Source: Rheinheimera mangrovi (GTDB lineage: Bacteria; Pseudomonadota; Gammaproteobacteria; Enterobacterales; Alteromonadaceae). From it: a stretch of 64,000 nt of DNA. The translations under genes were made by a program, and so were the position numbers. Positions 44,537 through 53,668 of the stretch are shown piece after piece. The notes under the pieces are model-generated. The model had not been told where the DNA came from, searched no databases, and saw only the letters and a list, made by a program, of their open reading frames with translations. Where the stretch lies: positions 4,509,501 to 4,573,500 of the forward strand of contig NZ_CP034683.1 in the NCBI RefSeq assembly GCF_003990335.1, read 5' to 3'. Within the stretch, counting starts at the first letter, position 1, and each line of letters opens with the position of its first letter.

Positions 44537-45340
44537 ATGAAAAAATCTATTCTGGCTTCATTATTGGTTGCAGCGGCAGTGAGTGCTCCGGCTTTTGCTC
44601 ATACCCTATGGGTAGTACCAAGTCACTTTGTGTTATCTAAAACAGGCAGCTGGGTGTCGGCTGATGTCAGCGCCGCGAACATGACTTTTGTTGCCGATAA
44701 AGGCATTCCGGTTGATAACGTAGCTTTGTATACACCAGACGGTAAAAAACAAGCCATTGAGCATAAATACCAGGGTAAACGTAAATCTCAGGTCGATGCA
44801 CAACTGAATGCGGAAGGCACTTACAAGCTGGAACTGGGTGGCCCTGCACGTTTTGGAACCATGTACAAAGTGGGTGATGAACGTAAACGCATCATGGCGG
44901 ACAAAAAGACCCGCGCAAAAGAATTACCAGCTAATGCAACAGATGTAGTCACCAGCCAAAACCGCAGCCGCTCTATGGCATTTATCACAGTGAATAAACC
45001 AAGTTCAGAAGTACTGGCACTGAAAAACGAAGGTTTAGAATTTAAAAGCTCTGTGCATCCAGCTGACATAGTGGCAGGCGAGCCTGTTACTTTTACTTTT
45101 TTAGTCAATGGCAAGGCACAAGCCGGTGTTGAACTGGAAGTGTCGTACGAAGGCGAGCGTTACCGTGATGAAGCAGGCCGTATTCAGCACAAAACTGATG
45201 CAACGGGCCAGTTTACTTATACGCCTGTTGAAGCTGGTGTGTTTCTGATTGAAGCCTCCTATTCAGCCAAAGCTGAATCAGAGCTGGCAGATCAGATCCG
45301 TGAAGGTTTAACCTTAACCTTAGAAGCGGCTTTACCTTAA
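44537..45340 (+). CDS. DUF4198 domain periplasmic protein
   Basis: 267 residues. Signal peptide 1-21 (cleavage before HTLWVVPS). AHTLWVVPSHFVL start and a C-terminal Ig-like domain (AGVELEVSYEGERYRDEAGRIQHKTDATGQFTYTPVEAGVFLIEASY), as in DUF4198/NikM-like proteins that handle metals. Mature His at the N terminus could bind copper or iron. Four bases after the previous stop. Terminated by the hairpin at 45348. Confidence 0.9.
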   Translation: MKKSILASLLVAAAVSAPAFAHTLWVVPSHFVLSKTGSWVSADVSAANMTFVADKGIPVDNVALYTPDGKKQAIEHKYQGKRKSQVDAQLNAEGTYKLELGGPARFGTMYKVGDERKRIMADKKTRAKELPANATDVVTSQNRSRSMAFITVNKPSSEVLALKNEGLEFKSSVHPADIVAGEPVTFTFLVNGKAQAGVELEVSYEGERYRDEAGRIQHKTDATGQFTYTPVEAGVFLIEASYSAKAESELADQIREGLTLTLEAALP

Positions 45341-45347
45341 GCTAATC

Positions 45348-45377
45348 ACAGCCTCCGCCTGATACGGAGGCTGTTTT
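45348..45377 (+). terminator. Rho-independent terminator, shared by convergent genes
   Basis: ACAGCCTCCG-CCTGATA-CGGAGGCTGT then TTT. Serves the DUF4198 operon; its right edge overlaps the stop codon of the lacI-type gene. The opposite strand lacks a good T-run. Confidence 0.92.
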
Positions 45378-46374
45378 ACCCTATACGAATAGCAGAATTA
45401 CGTACCACCAGTTCAGGTTCAAATACGTTTTCCACTTCAATATCATGCTTATATAAATTCTTCAGCAACCACAAGGCGGCCATTTTTCCCATTTCATGAA
45501 TAGGGTTATTCACCGTAGTCAGCTTAGGTGAAACATAACGGGCAAAAGGAATATTGTCGTAACCAACAAAAGACAAGTCCTGTGGAATTTTCATACCACG
45601 CTCCAGACAGACTGAAATAGCGCCGGACACCATCTGATCGTTAGCACAAACCACAGCAGTAAATTTATTATTTTGGCTAAACAGGTAGTTCATACCCTCT
45701 ACGCCACTGTCTTCTTTATAGTCACCCTCAAAGCATAAAGCCGGATCAAAAGAGACGCCGACCTCTGCCAAAGCGCGCTTGTGGCCTTCAAGACGTTCGA
45801 TTGCATCGTGTTTTTTCGAAGGTCCGGAAATATAGGCTATATCGCGATGGCCTAGCTCAATCAGATGCCGGGTGGCCATATAACCACCCAGTTCATTATT
45901 CAGGTAAATACAACAGTCGCTGATTTCAGCTATGTATCTGTTGATCAGCACTATAGGCGTTGAACTTTGACTCAGTTTAATCAGGTAATCATCTGAGATA
46001 GCTTCGACATCCAGGATCAGCGCATCACAGCCTTTGCTCAGCAAAAACTCAACACTGTCTATTTCCTGAGCTGCATCGCTGTGACCCACGGCAATAATCA
46101 CATGACGATTATCGGCACGCAGTGCGGCTTCAATTTCAGCCATCATAGGACCGTAATACGGGCCATCCAGCTGAGAAACTAATACCCCAACACTATTCGA
46201 GCAATTCGACGCCAAAGACTGAGCAAAAGTGTTAGGCCTGTAGCCTAACTCAGCCATAGCGGCTAATACCTTTTGTTTGGTCTTTTCGCTGACATTGGTG
46301 TTTTTATTCATCACTCTGGATACAGTGGCCAGAGATACACCTGCAAGCAGTGAAACGTCGTAAATGGTCGCCAT
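45376..46374 (-). CDS. LacI family transcriptional regulator of the glucoside locus
   Basis: 332 residues. Helix-turn-helix TIYDVSLLAGVSLATVSRVMNKN with hinge helix YRPNTFAQSLAS, followed by a sugar-binding core (VGVLVSQLDGPYYGPMMAEIE, VLINRYI, FVGYDNIPFARYVSPKLTTV). Closest in type to GalR/AscG/CelR regulators. Three TGNAANCGNTTNCA sites in this window lie before the GH1, TonB receptor and GH3 genes, so it most likely controls them in response to a beta-glucoside. Separated from the symporter gene by repeat copy D. Confidence 0.93.
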   Translation of the reverse strand: MATIYDVSLLAGVSLATVSRVMNKNTNVSEKTKQKVLAAMAELGYRPNTFAQSLASNCSNSVGVLVSQLDGPYYGPMMAEIEAALRADNRHVIIAVGHSDAAQEIDSVEFLLSKGCDALILDVEAISDDYLIKLSQSSTPIVLINRYIAEISDCCIYLNNELGGYMATRHLIELGHRDIAYISGPSKKHDAIERLEGHKRALAEVGVSFDPALCFEGDYKEDSGVEGMNYLFSQNNKFTAVVCANDQMVSGAISVCLERGMKIPQDLSFVGYDNIPFARYVSPKLTTVNNPIHEMGKMAALWLLKNLYKHDIEVENVFEPELVVRNSAIRIG

Positions 46375-46477
46375 ATAGTGCTGTCACTTATTGTTAAGTC
46401 TAAGAAGATCGGAAACTGCAGAGTAATTCAGCAAAGTCTGAATTGCTCTACAGCCGCCATATTATCAGCTTTTACAT

Positions 46478-46591
46478 CCTTCATCCTTGAAAATGCAGCA
46501 TTGTTGACTGCGCTCGATCGCCCCAGTTACATAGTGTGTCTATGCTCCTGGGGTCTCCCTTGCTTGTCGCGGCCCTGCACCTTTCAATACT
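46478..46591. repeat. Intergenic repeat, copy D (reverse orientation)
   Basis: Reverse complement relative to copies A-C. Central hairpin CCCCAGTTACATAG-TGTGT-CTATGCTCCTGGGG and GACAAGC / TGCTTGTC ends retained. Terminal parts are more diverged. Lies between the symporter stop and the LacI start. Confidence 0.82.
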
Positions 46592-46598
46592 GTTGGAT

Positions 46599-47930
46599 CT
46601 AACTTGCGGCTTTCTTCAATTCCAGTGTGATTTCATCAACTTTTTGTGTGTTGAGTTTATAAGCACTCATCACAAAAGCCACAATCAAAGACCCTATGGC
46701 AGGATACAAACTAAAAGCCAGCAATAAACCTGCTTTGGTTTCTTCAGTTTGAGTGACATCAGCCTGATAACCCATACCAGCCAATAACCAGCCACCTAAA
46801 GCGCCACCTACAGCTATGCCCATTTTGATAAAGAAAATAATAGAGGAATACACCATACCCGTAGTGCGCACACCAGTACGCCACTGGCCATAATCCACAG
46901 CATCAGCCATTTTGGCCCACAGTAGCGGAGTACCAGTGTTAAACACCAGATTCCATAGCACATACAAAGCAATGGCAAGAGTGACATTATCAGCAGCCAC
47001 AAAATAGCTGCTGGCACATAGAACGGCGGCTAAAATTTGAATGCCGATATAGAGTTTTACTTTGCAGTAACGTTTTGCCAGCGGCTGAGCAATTACACAC
47101 CCCACCATGCTGCCGAGCATACCCAAAGTGATAAATAAGGTGATACTGTCCGGCATTTCCAGATAATACTTCACGTAGTAAATAGCCAGAGTTGTACGTA
47201 AAACGTAGCCACTCATCAGGCATAAAGCTACTAGCGCTAATACACGCCACTGATCGTTTTTCCACAGCTGACGGAAGTTATCCATATAGCTGCGGCTAAC
47301 CGCTTCTTTTGGTGGGTTGATCCGCTCTTTGGTGCCATAAAAACAGGCTAAAAACATCAGCACACCTAATACGCTCATCGCCATAATAGTCAGCTGATAA
47401 CCTTTGGCTCTGTCACCCTGACCAAAAAATTCGACCAGAGGCAAAGTTAAAGCAGTCACCATCAGGCCACCAAGCATGGCAAAGACAAAACGGTACGACT
47501 GCACCGACACCCGCTCTTTTGGATCGGCCGTCAGTACAGCGCCTAAAGCACAATACGGAATATTAATGGCGGTATAAACCAGCATCAGCAGGGTATAAGT
47601 GACGAAAGCGTAGATCATTTTGCCTTCTTCACCAAAGTCTGGCGTAGTAAAAGCCAGCACGCTGATCAGGCCAAATGGCAAAGCAAACCACAGCAAATAA
47701 GGACGGAATTTACCGTATTTGCTTTGAGTACGGTCAGCAAGAGCTCCCATCAGCGGATCGGTGACAGCGTCAATAATACGCACCACCAGAAACATAGTGC
47801 CGACAAAAGCCGGCGAAATGCCGTAGATGTCGGTATAAAAAAACGTCAGAAACAACATGACGGTTTGGAACACTATATTGCTTGCCGTATCCCCGAGGCC
47901 GTAAGCAATTTTCTCCTTTACACTAACCAT
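46599..47930 (-). CDS. GPH family glycoside:cation symporter
   Basis: 443 residues, twelve helices. Family marks: MVSVKEKIAYGLGDTASNIVFQTVMLFLTFFYTDIYGI, RIIDAVTDPLMGALADRTQSKYGKFRPYLLW and INIPYCALGAVLTADPKERVSVQSYRF. Relatives (MelB, LacS, XylP/UidB) import glycosides with Na+ or H+. Located 50 bases after the GH1 gene on the same strand, so it probably imports the disaccharide that GH1 cleaves. Confidence 0.93.
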   Translation of the reverse strand: MVSVKEKIAYGLGDTASNIVFQTVMLFLTFFYTDIYGISPAFVGTMFLVVRIIDAVTDPLMGALADRTQSKYGKFRPYLLWFALPFGLISVLAFTTPDFGEEGKMIYAFVTYTLLMLVYTAINIPYCALGAVLTADPKERVSVQSYRFVFAMLGGLMVTALTLPLVEFFGQGDRAKGYQLTIMAMSVLGVLMFLACFYGTKERINPPKEAVSRSYMDNFRQLWKNDQWRVLALVALCLMSGYVLRTTLAIYYVKYYLEMPDSITLFITLGMLGSMVGCVIAQPLAKRYCKVKLYIGIQILAAVLCASSYFVAADNVTLAIALYVLWNLVFNTGTPLLWAKMADAVDYGQWRTGVRTTGMVYSSIIFFIKMGIAVGGALGGWLLAGMGYQADVTQTEETKAGLLLAFSLYPAIGSLIVAFVMSAYKLNTQKVDEITLELKKAAS

Positions 47931-47980
47931 GTCAGGCGCATCCTATAAACTGTTGATTTAAAATTATTATTTTTTATAAA

Positions 47981-49309
47981 TTAACGATTACTGATTAAAT
48001 TTCTATAGGCCAGACCGCTGCTTTTCACAGTTCTTTGCTGGCTGTTGTAGTCGACATAGACTATACCAAAACGCTTTAAGTAGCCTTCAGCCCACTCAAA
48101 GTTGTCCATTAAACTCCAGGCGAAATAACCCTGAATATCTACACCTTGCTCAACCGCCTGGTGCACTGCATTTAAATGCAACTGGTAATAGGACAAACGC
48201 AGTTGATCATCCACTTCACCATTGTGCAGTTGATCGGCCGCCGCTGCACCATTTTCGGTAATATAAACAGGCGGCAGTGTGTATTTTTGATGCAAAGACA
48301 CTAACAGATCGGTAAAGGCCTGTGGATAAATTTCCCAGCCAATATCTGTTTTCGGTGCATCAGCCATATCCACTTCGATAAAGTCGCGGCCTTCAGCGGC
48401 TTTGTACACAGTGCGGGTGTAAAAATTCACACCTAAAAAGTCGAGTGGCGCTTTGATAATGTCAAAGTCTCCTTCTTCAATCTTTGGCTTGTCTTCCTCT
48501 GCCAGCAAAGCGAATGAATCCGGGTAAGCACCATCAAACACGGGCTTAATGTACCACTGGTTAAAGTACTCGTCGGCCAGCTGTGCAGCTCTTTGATCGG
48601 CTGCGCTGTCGGTCAAAGGGTAAGCAGGCGTGAAGTTCAGTACTATGCCGTTCATGCTATTTGGGCTGTTCTTTTGCAGTACCTGCATCGCCAGACCGTG
48701 CGCCAGCAATAAATGGTGTGCTGACTGACGACCATAAGCTTTTTTAGTTAAGCCAGGCGCATGAATACCTGCTTCGTAACCTAAATACGAACTGCAAAAC
48801 GGCTCATTTAAGGTGGCATACGAATAAACTCTGTCGCCAAAGGCTTTACTTAACTTGTCGGCATAATCCTGAAACAAATAGGCCGTATTGCGATTTAGCC
48901 AGCCGCCCTGATCTTCAATATGCTGCGGTAAATCCCAGTGATACAAAGTGACAAAAGACTTAATATTTTTCGCTTTTAGCTCATCCAGAATATTGATGTA
49001 GAAATCCACACCTTGCTGATTCAGGCTGCCGTCTTGATTCATCACCCGGCCCCAGGCAATAGATAAACGATAAGCATCGACCCCTAAAGAGCTTATCAGC
49101 GCAATATCCTCACGCCATAAGTGATAGTGATCACAAGCTATATCGCCGTTAGAACCATCTTTTACTTTGCCCGGAGTGGCGCAAAAGGTATCCCAGATAC
49201 AAGGCAGGCGATCTTCAACTCCACCTTCAATCTGGAAGGACGAAGTGGCCACACCATAAGTAAATTCTTTCTTCAGCAGTCTTGAGCCTTTTGGCAATTC
49301 ATAGTTCAT
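47981..49309 (-). CDS. GH1 beta-glucosidase, cytoplasmic
   Basis: 442 residues, full length. No signal peptide. GH1 signature at the N terminus (FTYGVATSSFQIEGG), acid/base Glu169 in TLNEP and nucleophile Glu352 in YITENG; aglycone Trp in FAWSLMDNFEWAEGYLKRFGIVYVD. Hydrolyses cellobiose-type or other beta-glucosides. A LacI-type site lies 66 bases upstream of its start. Confidence 0.97.
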   Translation of the reverse strand: MNYELPKGSRLLKKEFTYGVATSSFQIEGGVEDRLPCIWDTFCATPGKVKDGSNGDIACDHYHLWREDIALISSLGVDAYRLSIAWGRVMNQDGSLNQQGVDFYINILDELKAKNIKSFVTLYHWDLPQHIEDQGGWLNRNTAYLFQDYADKLSKAFGDRVYSYATLNEPFCSSYLGYEAGIHAPGLTKKAYGRQSAHHLLLAHGLAMQVLQKNSPNSMNGIVLNFTPAYPLTDSAADQRAAQLADEYFNQWYIKPVFDGAYPDSFALLAEEDKPKIEEGDFDIIKAPLDFLGVNFYTRTVYKAAEGRDFIEVDMADAPKTDIGWEIYPQAFTDLLVSLHQKYTLPPVYITENGAAAADQLHNGEVDDQLRLSYYQLHLNAVHQAVEQGVDIQGYFAWSLMDNFEWAEGYLKRFGIVYVDYNSQQRTVKSSGLAYRNLISNR

Positions 49310-49374
49310 CGTTATCTTCTTTTCATCTTTAAAAATTAGGGGTAAAAGTGGCTTGTTTAAAACTGACCCAAAGT

Positions 49375-49388
49375 TGTAATCGCTTTCA
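49375..49388. promoter_or_regulatory. LacI-type operator before the GH1 gene
   Basis: TGTAATCGCTTTCA fits TGNAANCGNTTNCA at every fixed position. Lies in the 141-bp gap between the DUF6445 gene and GH1, suggesting a separate promoter for the GH1-symporter unit. Confidence 0.7.
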
Positions 49389-49450
49389 TTTTTAGTGTTG
49401 TTATGACCATACTCAAATCCTTGTTTACTGTTGTTCAGCGCTGTTTGGGG

Positions 49451-50161
49451 TTATACAAAATCGATAAATATATTGGCAGTTAAACGGCCAGTTACAGGTG
49501 AAGCGTCGATATCTGTGGTGACATCAACCAAAGAAGAATGCAGCAAATGACCAGGGTAAATAACCAACCTGTTGGCCTTATATGGGATCTGATAGTACAG
49601 CTCGTAATGCTCATCGCTTTGTATCTGATAACGCTGTGGCGGCGCACCATGAGTATCAATAAAGTTTTGTGCTGACTGGAAATAGTCTTGCCGCCTTTGA
49701 TCCGTCACTCGCTCAAAACCTGTAGGTTTATGCCGGAAAAAACCCGTGCTGCCATGAGGGCCGTCATTCAGATAATGCAAAAGCGCAAAGTAATAAGGCG
49801 CACTGGTATCAAAATGCGGCATGCATTGCAGCGGATGCAGGCTATTTTCCGCTTGTGTGATCAGTGCATAAAACAGCATTTGTGGTTTTAATCTGAGCTT
49901 TTCCGGCACCTGATAGACTTTATAAATCAGCTGATACAAGGCATTTAAGCTGGAGGCCACATAGTCTTTTGGCAACACAGCACGCTGACCAGGGTAATAG
50001 GTTTGATTCTCGCGCATAAAATCGCTCTGCTGCGCCTGTTGGCGTAACGCAGACAAGTCCAGCGAAAAGTTATCAATCAGTATCAATGGCGTTTTTTCCT
50101 GCCCAAGATAAATAATTTCGGGCCGGATGGCAGAATTGACCTGATAATTCAGCGCGTCCAT
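49451..50161 (-). CDS. DUF6445 family protein, possible Fe(II)/2OG-type enzyme
   Basis: 236 residues from the ATG at 50161. Contains CMPHFDTSAPYYFALLHYLND with an H-x-D pair and a distal LVIYPGHLLHSSLVD with His and a following basic region (GRLTANIF), the layout of an Fe(II)/2-oxoglutarate dioxygenase double-stranded helix. I recall this family as DUF6445, found beside SapC/halogenase genes. Ten bases after the halogenase stop, so co-transcribed. Activity unproven. Confidence 0.72.
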   Translation of the reverse strand: MDALNYQVNSAIRPEIIYLGQEKTPLILIDNFSLDLSALRQQAQQSDFMRENQTYYPGQRAVLPKDYVASSLNALYQLIYKVYQVPEKLRLKPQMLFYALITQAENSLHPLQCMPHFDTSAPYYFALLHYLNDGPHGSTGFFRHKPTGFERVTDQRRQDYFQSAQNFIDTHGAPPQRYQIQSDEHYELYYQIPYKANRLVIYPGHLLHSSLVDVTTDIDASPVTGRLTANIFIDFV

Positions 50162-50171
50162 CACTGCCTGC

Positions 50172-51665
50172 TCAGACCAAAGATGACTTGCAATAATGCT
50201 GGATAAACTCGTGATGAGTCGGGAACTGACTCACAGTGCGTTTCACATTGTGTTTAATGCTCATCAGGAAATCATTCAGCTCTGAGTCCGGCATTAAATC
50301 GACAATGGGATGATACTGATCTGGCATTAAACCCTGACCAATCATCACCTGTAACCAGGAGCTTTCGCCAAATAATTCCTGAGCAAACTTATACACCTTG
50401 CCAGATTGTTTAAACAATTCCATACGATGGGTCAGTGAATCCGGCACATCCATATCTTTGCAGTAACGCCAGAACTTAGTGTCAGTGCGTTCGGTGGCTT
50501 TGTAGTGCAGGATAATAAAGTCGCGGATATTATCCATTTCGATTTTAGTCTGGCGGTTAAACTCAGCCACGTCCGCAGAGACTATGCCGTTGGACGGAAA
50601 CATCTGCAGCAGACGAATAATACTGCGATGGATCAAATGAATACTGGTTGATTCTAATGGCTCAAGAAAACCACTGGATAAACCAATGGCGACGCAGTTT
50701 TTATTCCAGTGCTGACGGCGGGTGCCGGTTTTAAACTTAATTAAGCGTGGCTCAAACAGCATTTCACCTTCGACATTGTCGATCAGTGTTTGTTTGGCTT
50801 CGGCTTCTGTCATAAATTTGCTGCAGAACACCAGACCATTTCCGACCCGACTTTGCAGTGGGATTTTCCATTGCCAGCCTGCATCACGGGCTATAGCGCG
50901 AGTGTAAGCAACAGGTTCTTGCGTGGTTTTAGTTTGCACTGCATAAGCACTGTCGCAAGGTAACCAGTGACTCCAGTCTTCAAAACCAGTATTGAGAGTT
51001 TGTTCAATCAACAAAGCCCGGAAACCGGTGCAATCGATAAATAAATCGCCTTCAATCAGTTCGCCGGATTCCAGCAATAAAGCACTGATATTGCCGTCCA
51101 TATGCTGCTGAACTTCACGAATTTTACCTTCAATACGATTAATACCATGCTGCTCCGACATGCGACGCAGAAACTTGGCATACAAGGACGCATCCATATG
51201 GTAGGCGTGGTTCAAATCCTGATTTGGCAGCACAGCAAAACGGCCCTGGCGGGCGCCTAAATGCTCGACACAGTAGTCACCTATTTCAGTGGCAATGCCT
51301 TTTTGTCTGCCTTTTACCCAAAAGTGCTGAAAGCCACAGGCCCAGCAGTCTTTGCCTAAAAATCCAAAGGAGTGAATATAGTCTTCGCCTGGTGTTTTCC
51401 AGTTTTCAAACTGAATACCCAGCTTAAAAGTGGCATTAGTGGCCGCCATCACTTCAGATTCTTTGATGTTTAATAAGCGGTGGAAAATATGCAGAGTGGG
51501 GATAGTTGCTTCGCCAACACCGACAGAGCCAATATCGTCAGACTCCACTAAAACCACTTCCAGGTTTTTGCCCAGCAATTTGGTCAAGCCTGCCGCTGTC
51601 ATCCAACCTGCTGTACCACCACCTGCGATCACTACTTTTTTTATTCTGTTTTGTTCGCTGTTCAT
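50172..51665 (-). CDS. Flavin-dependent tryptophan halogenase family protein
   Basis: 497 residues. FAD-binding VVIAGGGTAGWMTA (GxGxxG, 11-24), catalytic-type Lys81 in ATFKLGIQF and the halogenase WxWxIP motif as W264-Q-W266-K-I-P269. Both residues needed for chlorination chemistry in PrnA/RebH are therefore present. No partner flavin reductase or natural-product genes are nearby; instead it lies with TonB receptor, SapC and cupin genes, a setting where substrate is unknown. Strong GGGGAA ribosome site. Confidence 0.9.
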   Translation of the reverse strand: MNSEQNRIKKVVIAGGGTAGWMTAAGLTKLLGKNLEVVLVESDDIGSVGVGEATIPTLHIFHRLLNIKESEVMAATNATFKLGIQFENWKTPGEDYIHSFGFLGKDCWACGFQHFWVKGRQKGIATEIGDYCVEHLGARQGRFAVLPNQDLNHAYHMDASLYAKFLRRMSEQHGINRIEGKIREVQQHMDGNISALLLESGELIEGDLFIDCTGFRALLIEQTLNTGFEDWSHWLPCDSAYAVQTKTTQEPVAYTRAIARDAGWQWKIPLQSRVGNGLVFCSKFMTEAEAKQTLIDNVEGEMLFEPRLIKFKTGTRRQHWNKNCVAIGLSSGFLEPLESTSIHLIHRSIIRLLQMFPSNGIVSADVAEFNRQTKIEMDNIRDFIILHYKATERTDTKFWRYCKDMDVPDSLTHRMELFKQSGKVYKFAQELFGESSWLQVMIGQGLMPDQYHPIVDLMPDSELNDFLMSIKHNVKRTVSQFPTHHEFIQHYCKSSLV

Positions 51666-51709
51666 AGACTTCCCCTGTTGCCTGACACTGTTTTTGTTTT
51701 TACTTATCG

Positions 51710-52732
51710 TCAGCGTTTTAATTTATTCAGTAAGTCAGCTCTGATCTGACGCGCATTCAATTCATCCAGCGGCTTGGTTAACATTTTTAAAGCTTCAGGC
51801 TGAATATGGTCTTGCGATACATCGTCATGGTCAAAAATGTAGTAATCAAAAATAGCTTTCCAGGCCTGACGCTGCGCTTTAGGCAAACTGCGCAAACTCA
51901 GCACCGCCATAGACAAGGCATTGTTGGGTCGACCCAAATAGGCTGGCGTATCGCGCCACCAGTGGCTGATCAGCACATTAAACCCGTCAAGAGCTTCAAC
52001 ATGGTGCCACCACATGCTTGGAATAAATAACACATCGCCAGGTTCCAGCTGCGCTACTTGAGCATGCTGCAGAGCTTCGGCAAATTTAGGAAAACGCTCA
52101 AAGTCAGGCGCTGCAAAATCCACCATGCTGACATCCTGCCCACCTGGCGCAAATTCCATAGGGCCCGGATATAAATTGCTGATTTGATCTGGTGGAAATA
52201 AAGTAAAAGTGCGATGTCCGACTGCATTACAGGCCAGGTTCTGCGGAAAATCATAATGAGCTGCAATGCGGGACTGATTACCAAGCCAGACACTGGTCAG
52301 AGGGCTAATGCCTTCCATTGCTATAGTATTGTGCTCAGCCAACCCCGGAAACCAATGGTTGATTTCAGTCGAGCCCATGTAATAGGTGGGCACTTCAGCC
52401 TGAGTGTTTAACGCAAAAAGACGGTCCAGCAACTGATTAAAATCAATTTTACCGCCCTGATAATTAAAGCCATTTTGCTCTGCGTTATAAAACACTCTGC
52501 CTTGCTGAGCAGGTTCAAGGTAACAGGCACTGACCGGAACGCCCTGATAAAACTGCCGAATATAATCTGCGGCGGACGCAGCTGAAACAAGACCCGCCTT
52601 CACCAAAGGCCACTCTTTACACAAGGCTTTGAATATCAATGGTTGGTTGGCATTCGCTATTAAACTTAACGCATCAGCTAAGTCGCATCCTTCCAGAGTT
52701 TTTACTTGTGCTAATGGCGTTATGTTCATCAT
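51710..52732 (-). CDS. Cupin-like (JmjC-type) domain protein
   Basis: 340 residues (two adjacent ATG codons at 52732 and 52729). Cupin_8/JmjC fold: LIFKALCKEWPLVKAG start, iron ligands in SRIAAHYDFPQNLACNAVGHRTFTLFPP (H-x-D) and MWWHHVEALDGFNVLISHWW. The family includes peptidyl hydroxylases using Fe(II) and 2-oxoglutarate. Part of the receptor-SapC-cupin-halogenase group; may modify an exported or ribosomal protein. Target unknown. Confidence 0.85.
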   Translation of the reverse strand: MMNITPLAQVKTLEGCDLADALSLIANANQPLIFKALCKEWPLVKAGLVSAASAADYIRQFYQGVPVSACYLEPAQQGRVFYNAEQNGFNYQGGKIDFNQLLDRLFALNTQAEVPTYYMGSTEINHWFPGLAEHNTIAMEGISPLTSVWLGNQSRIAAHYDFPQNLACNAVGHRTFTLFPPDQISNLYPGPMEFAPGGQDVSMVDFAAPDFERFPKFAEALQHAQVAQLEPGDVLFIPSMWWHHVEALDGFNVLISHWWRDTPAYLGRPNNALSMAVLSLRSLPKAQRQAWKAIFDYYIFDHDDVSQDHIQPEALKMLTKPLDELNARQIRADLLNKLKR

Positions 52733-52745
52733 GGTTAGTCAGACC

Positions 52746-53471
52746 TTACTCAAACTGCTTATTTTTTAATTGCAGCAAATGGCGAATATTGGACTGGGAA
52801 GCTATGGCCATATAAATCGCCTGCAGATAACCTTTGTGATGCAGTTGAGCTAAAAGCTCTGGCTCTAAAGCGGCGAGGTTTTCTTCATGAATAGTGTAAA
52901 AACCTGCCAGTTGCTGCTTCTGGCCGTTGCTGAAGGTTAAATCCAGGGTAAAGGATTCCAGCAGTTGATGCTCAAGCAACACATCGATAAAAGTTTTGCT
53001 GTCGAGCATGCCGTGATGAATAGTTTCCAGCATAGAAGCCACTTCATCCAGATAAGGGCTGCTGCCACCAAAAGGTAAAAACAGAGCTTCGCCTTCAGTG
53101 CTGCTGACTCGCGGATTATTTAAGTCGATATGAATAACCCGCTGCGGCGTTTCAATACCGTCTTCACGCACCAGTTGCTGGCCAATCAAAAACGGCTGAC
53201 GTCTGAGCATCAGCGGCACGTAACAACCACGCCAGTTATCCTGTTGTAAAAACAAGTTTTCCTGATCCTGAAAACCAAACAGGGTGACAGCAAAAAATTG
53301 ATTACTTTTGTTGTCTTTATGAAAAAAAATCGGGTAGTGGGCCTGAACTGTGCGGAATTCTTTAGGAAAAGTAACAGCAAACCAGACCGCATCACCGTAT
53401 TGCGCGCCTCTGGCCGTAATGACTTTCAGGTCTCTATGTTCAACGCTGTTTAATAAAACATTTTTACTCAT
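52746..53471 (-). CDS. SapC family protein
   Basis: 241 residues. SapC features: NVLLNSVEHRDLKVI near the start, FPKEFRTVQAHYPIFFHKD, QENLFLQQDNWRGCYVPLMLRRQPFLIG, GEALFLPFGGSSPYLDEV. The family is named after a Campylobacter surface-array locus but is mostly found near TonB receptors in gammaproteobacteria and alphaproteobacteria, function unknown. No signal peptide. Thirteen bases before the cupin gene. Confidence 0.9.
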   Translation of the reverse strand: MSKNVLLNSVEHRDLKVITARGAQYGDAVWFAVTFPKEFRTVQAHYPIFFHKDNKSNQFFAVTLFGFQDQENLFLQQDNWRGCYVPLMLRRQPFLIGQQLVREDGIETPQRVIHIDLNNPRVSSTEGEALFLPFGGSSPYLDEVASMLETIHHGMLDSKTFIDVLLEHQLLESFTLDLTFSNGQKQQLAGFYTIHEENLAALEPELLAQLHHKGYLQAIYMAIASQSNIRHLLQLKNKQFE

Positions 53472-53588
53472 GCTATATCCCGACCGTTACAGTGTATTTT
53501 TTAGTTATAGTTTGATTAAACCTGTCGCCGGATACGAAAGCTACTGGTTTTTTGTTTAAGTGCGAAGCTATAGAAAACATCAAGATAT

Positions 53589-53616
53589 AGCATCTTCAGC
53601 CAGGGCTGAAGATGCT
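53589..53616. terminator. Perfect 13-bp hairpin in the receptor-SapC spacer
   Basis: AGCATCTTCAGCC-AG-GGCTGAAGATGCT. Followed on the plus side by GCTTTT and on the minus side by a mixed AT tail. Acts probably as a partial terminator or an mRNA-processing barrier that leaves the receptor mRNA more abundant than downstream genes. Confidence 0.6.
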
Positions 53617-53639
53617 GCTTTTAAAAATTGAAACAGAAT

Positions 53640-53659
53640 GGGCCATATCCTTATGGCCC
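53640..53659 (-). terminator. Second hairpin after the TonB receptor gene
   Basis: GGGCCATA-TCCT-TATGGCCC, 10 bases past the receptor stop. The minus-strand tail ATTCTGTTTCAATTTTT is T-rich. With the hairpin at 53589 it forms a tandem attenuation region. Confidence 0.65.
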
Positions 53660-53668
53660 TGTATCAGC

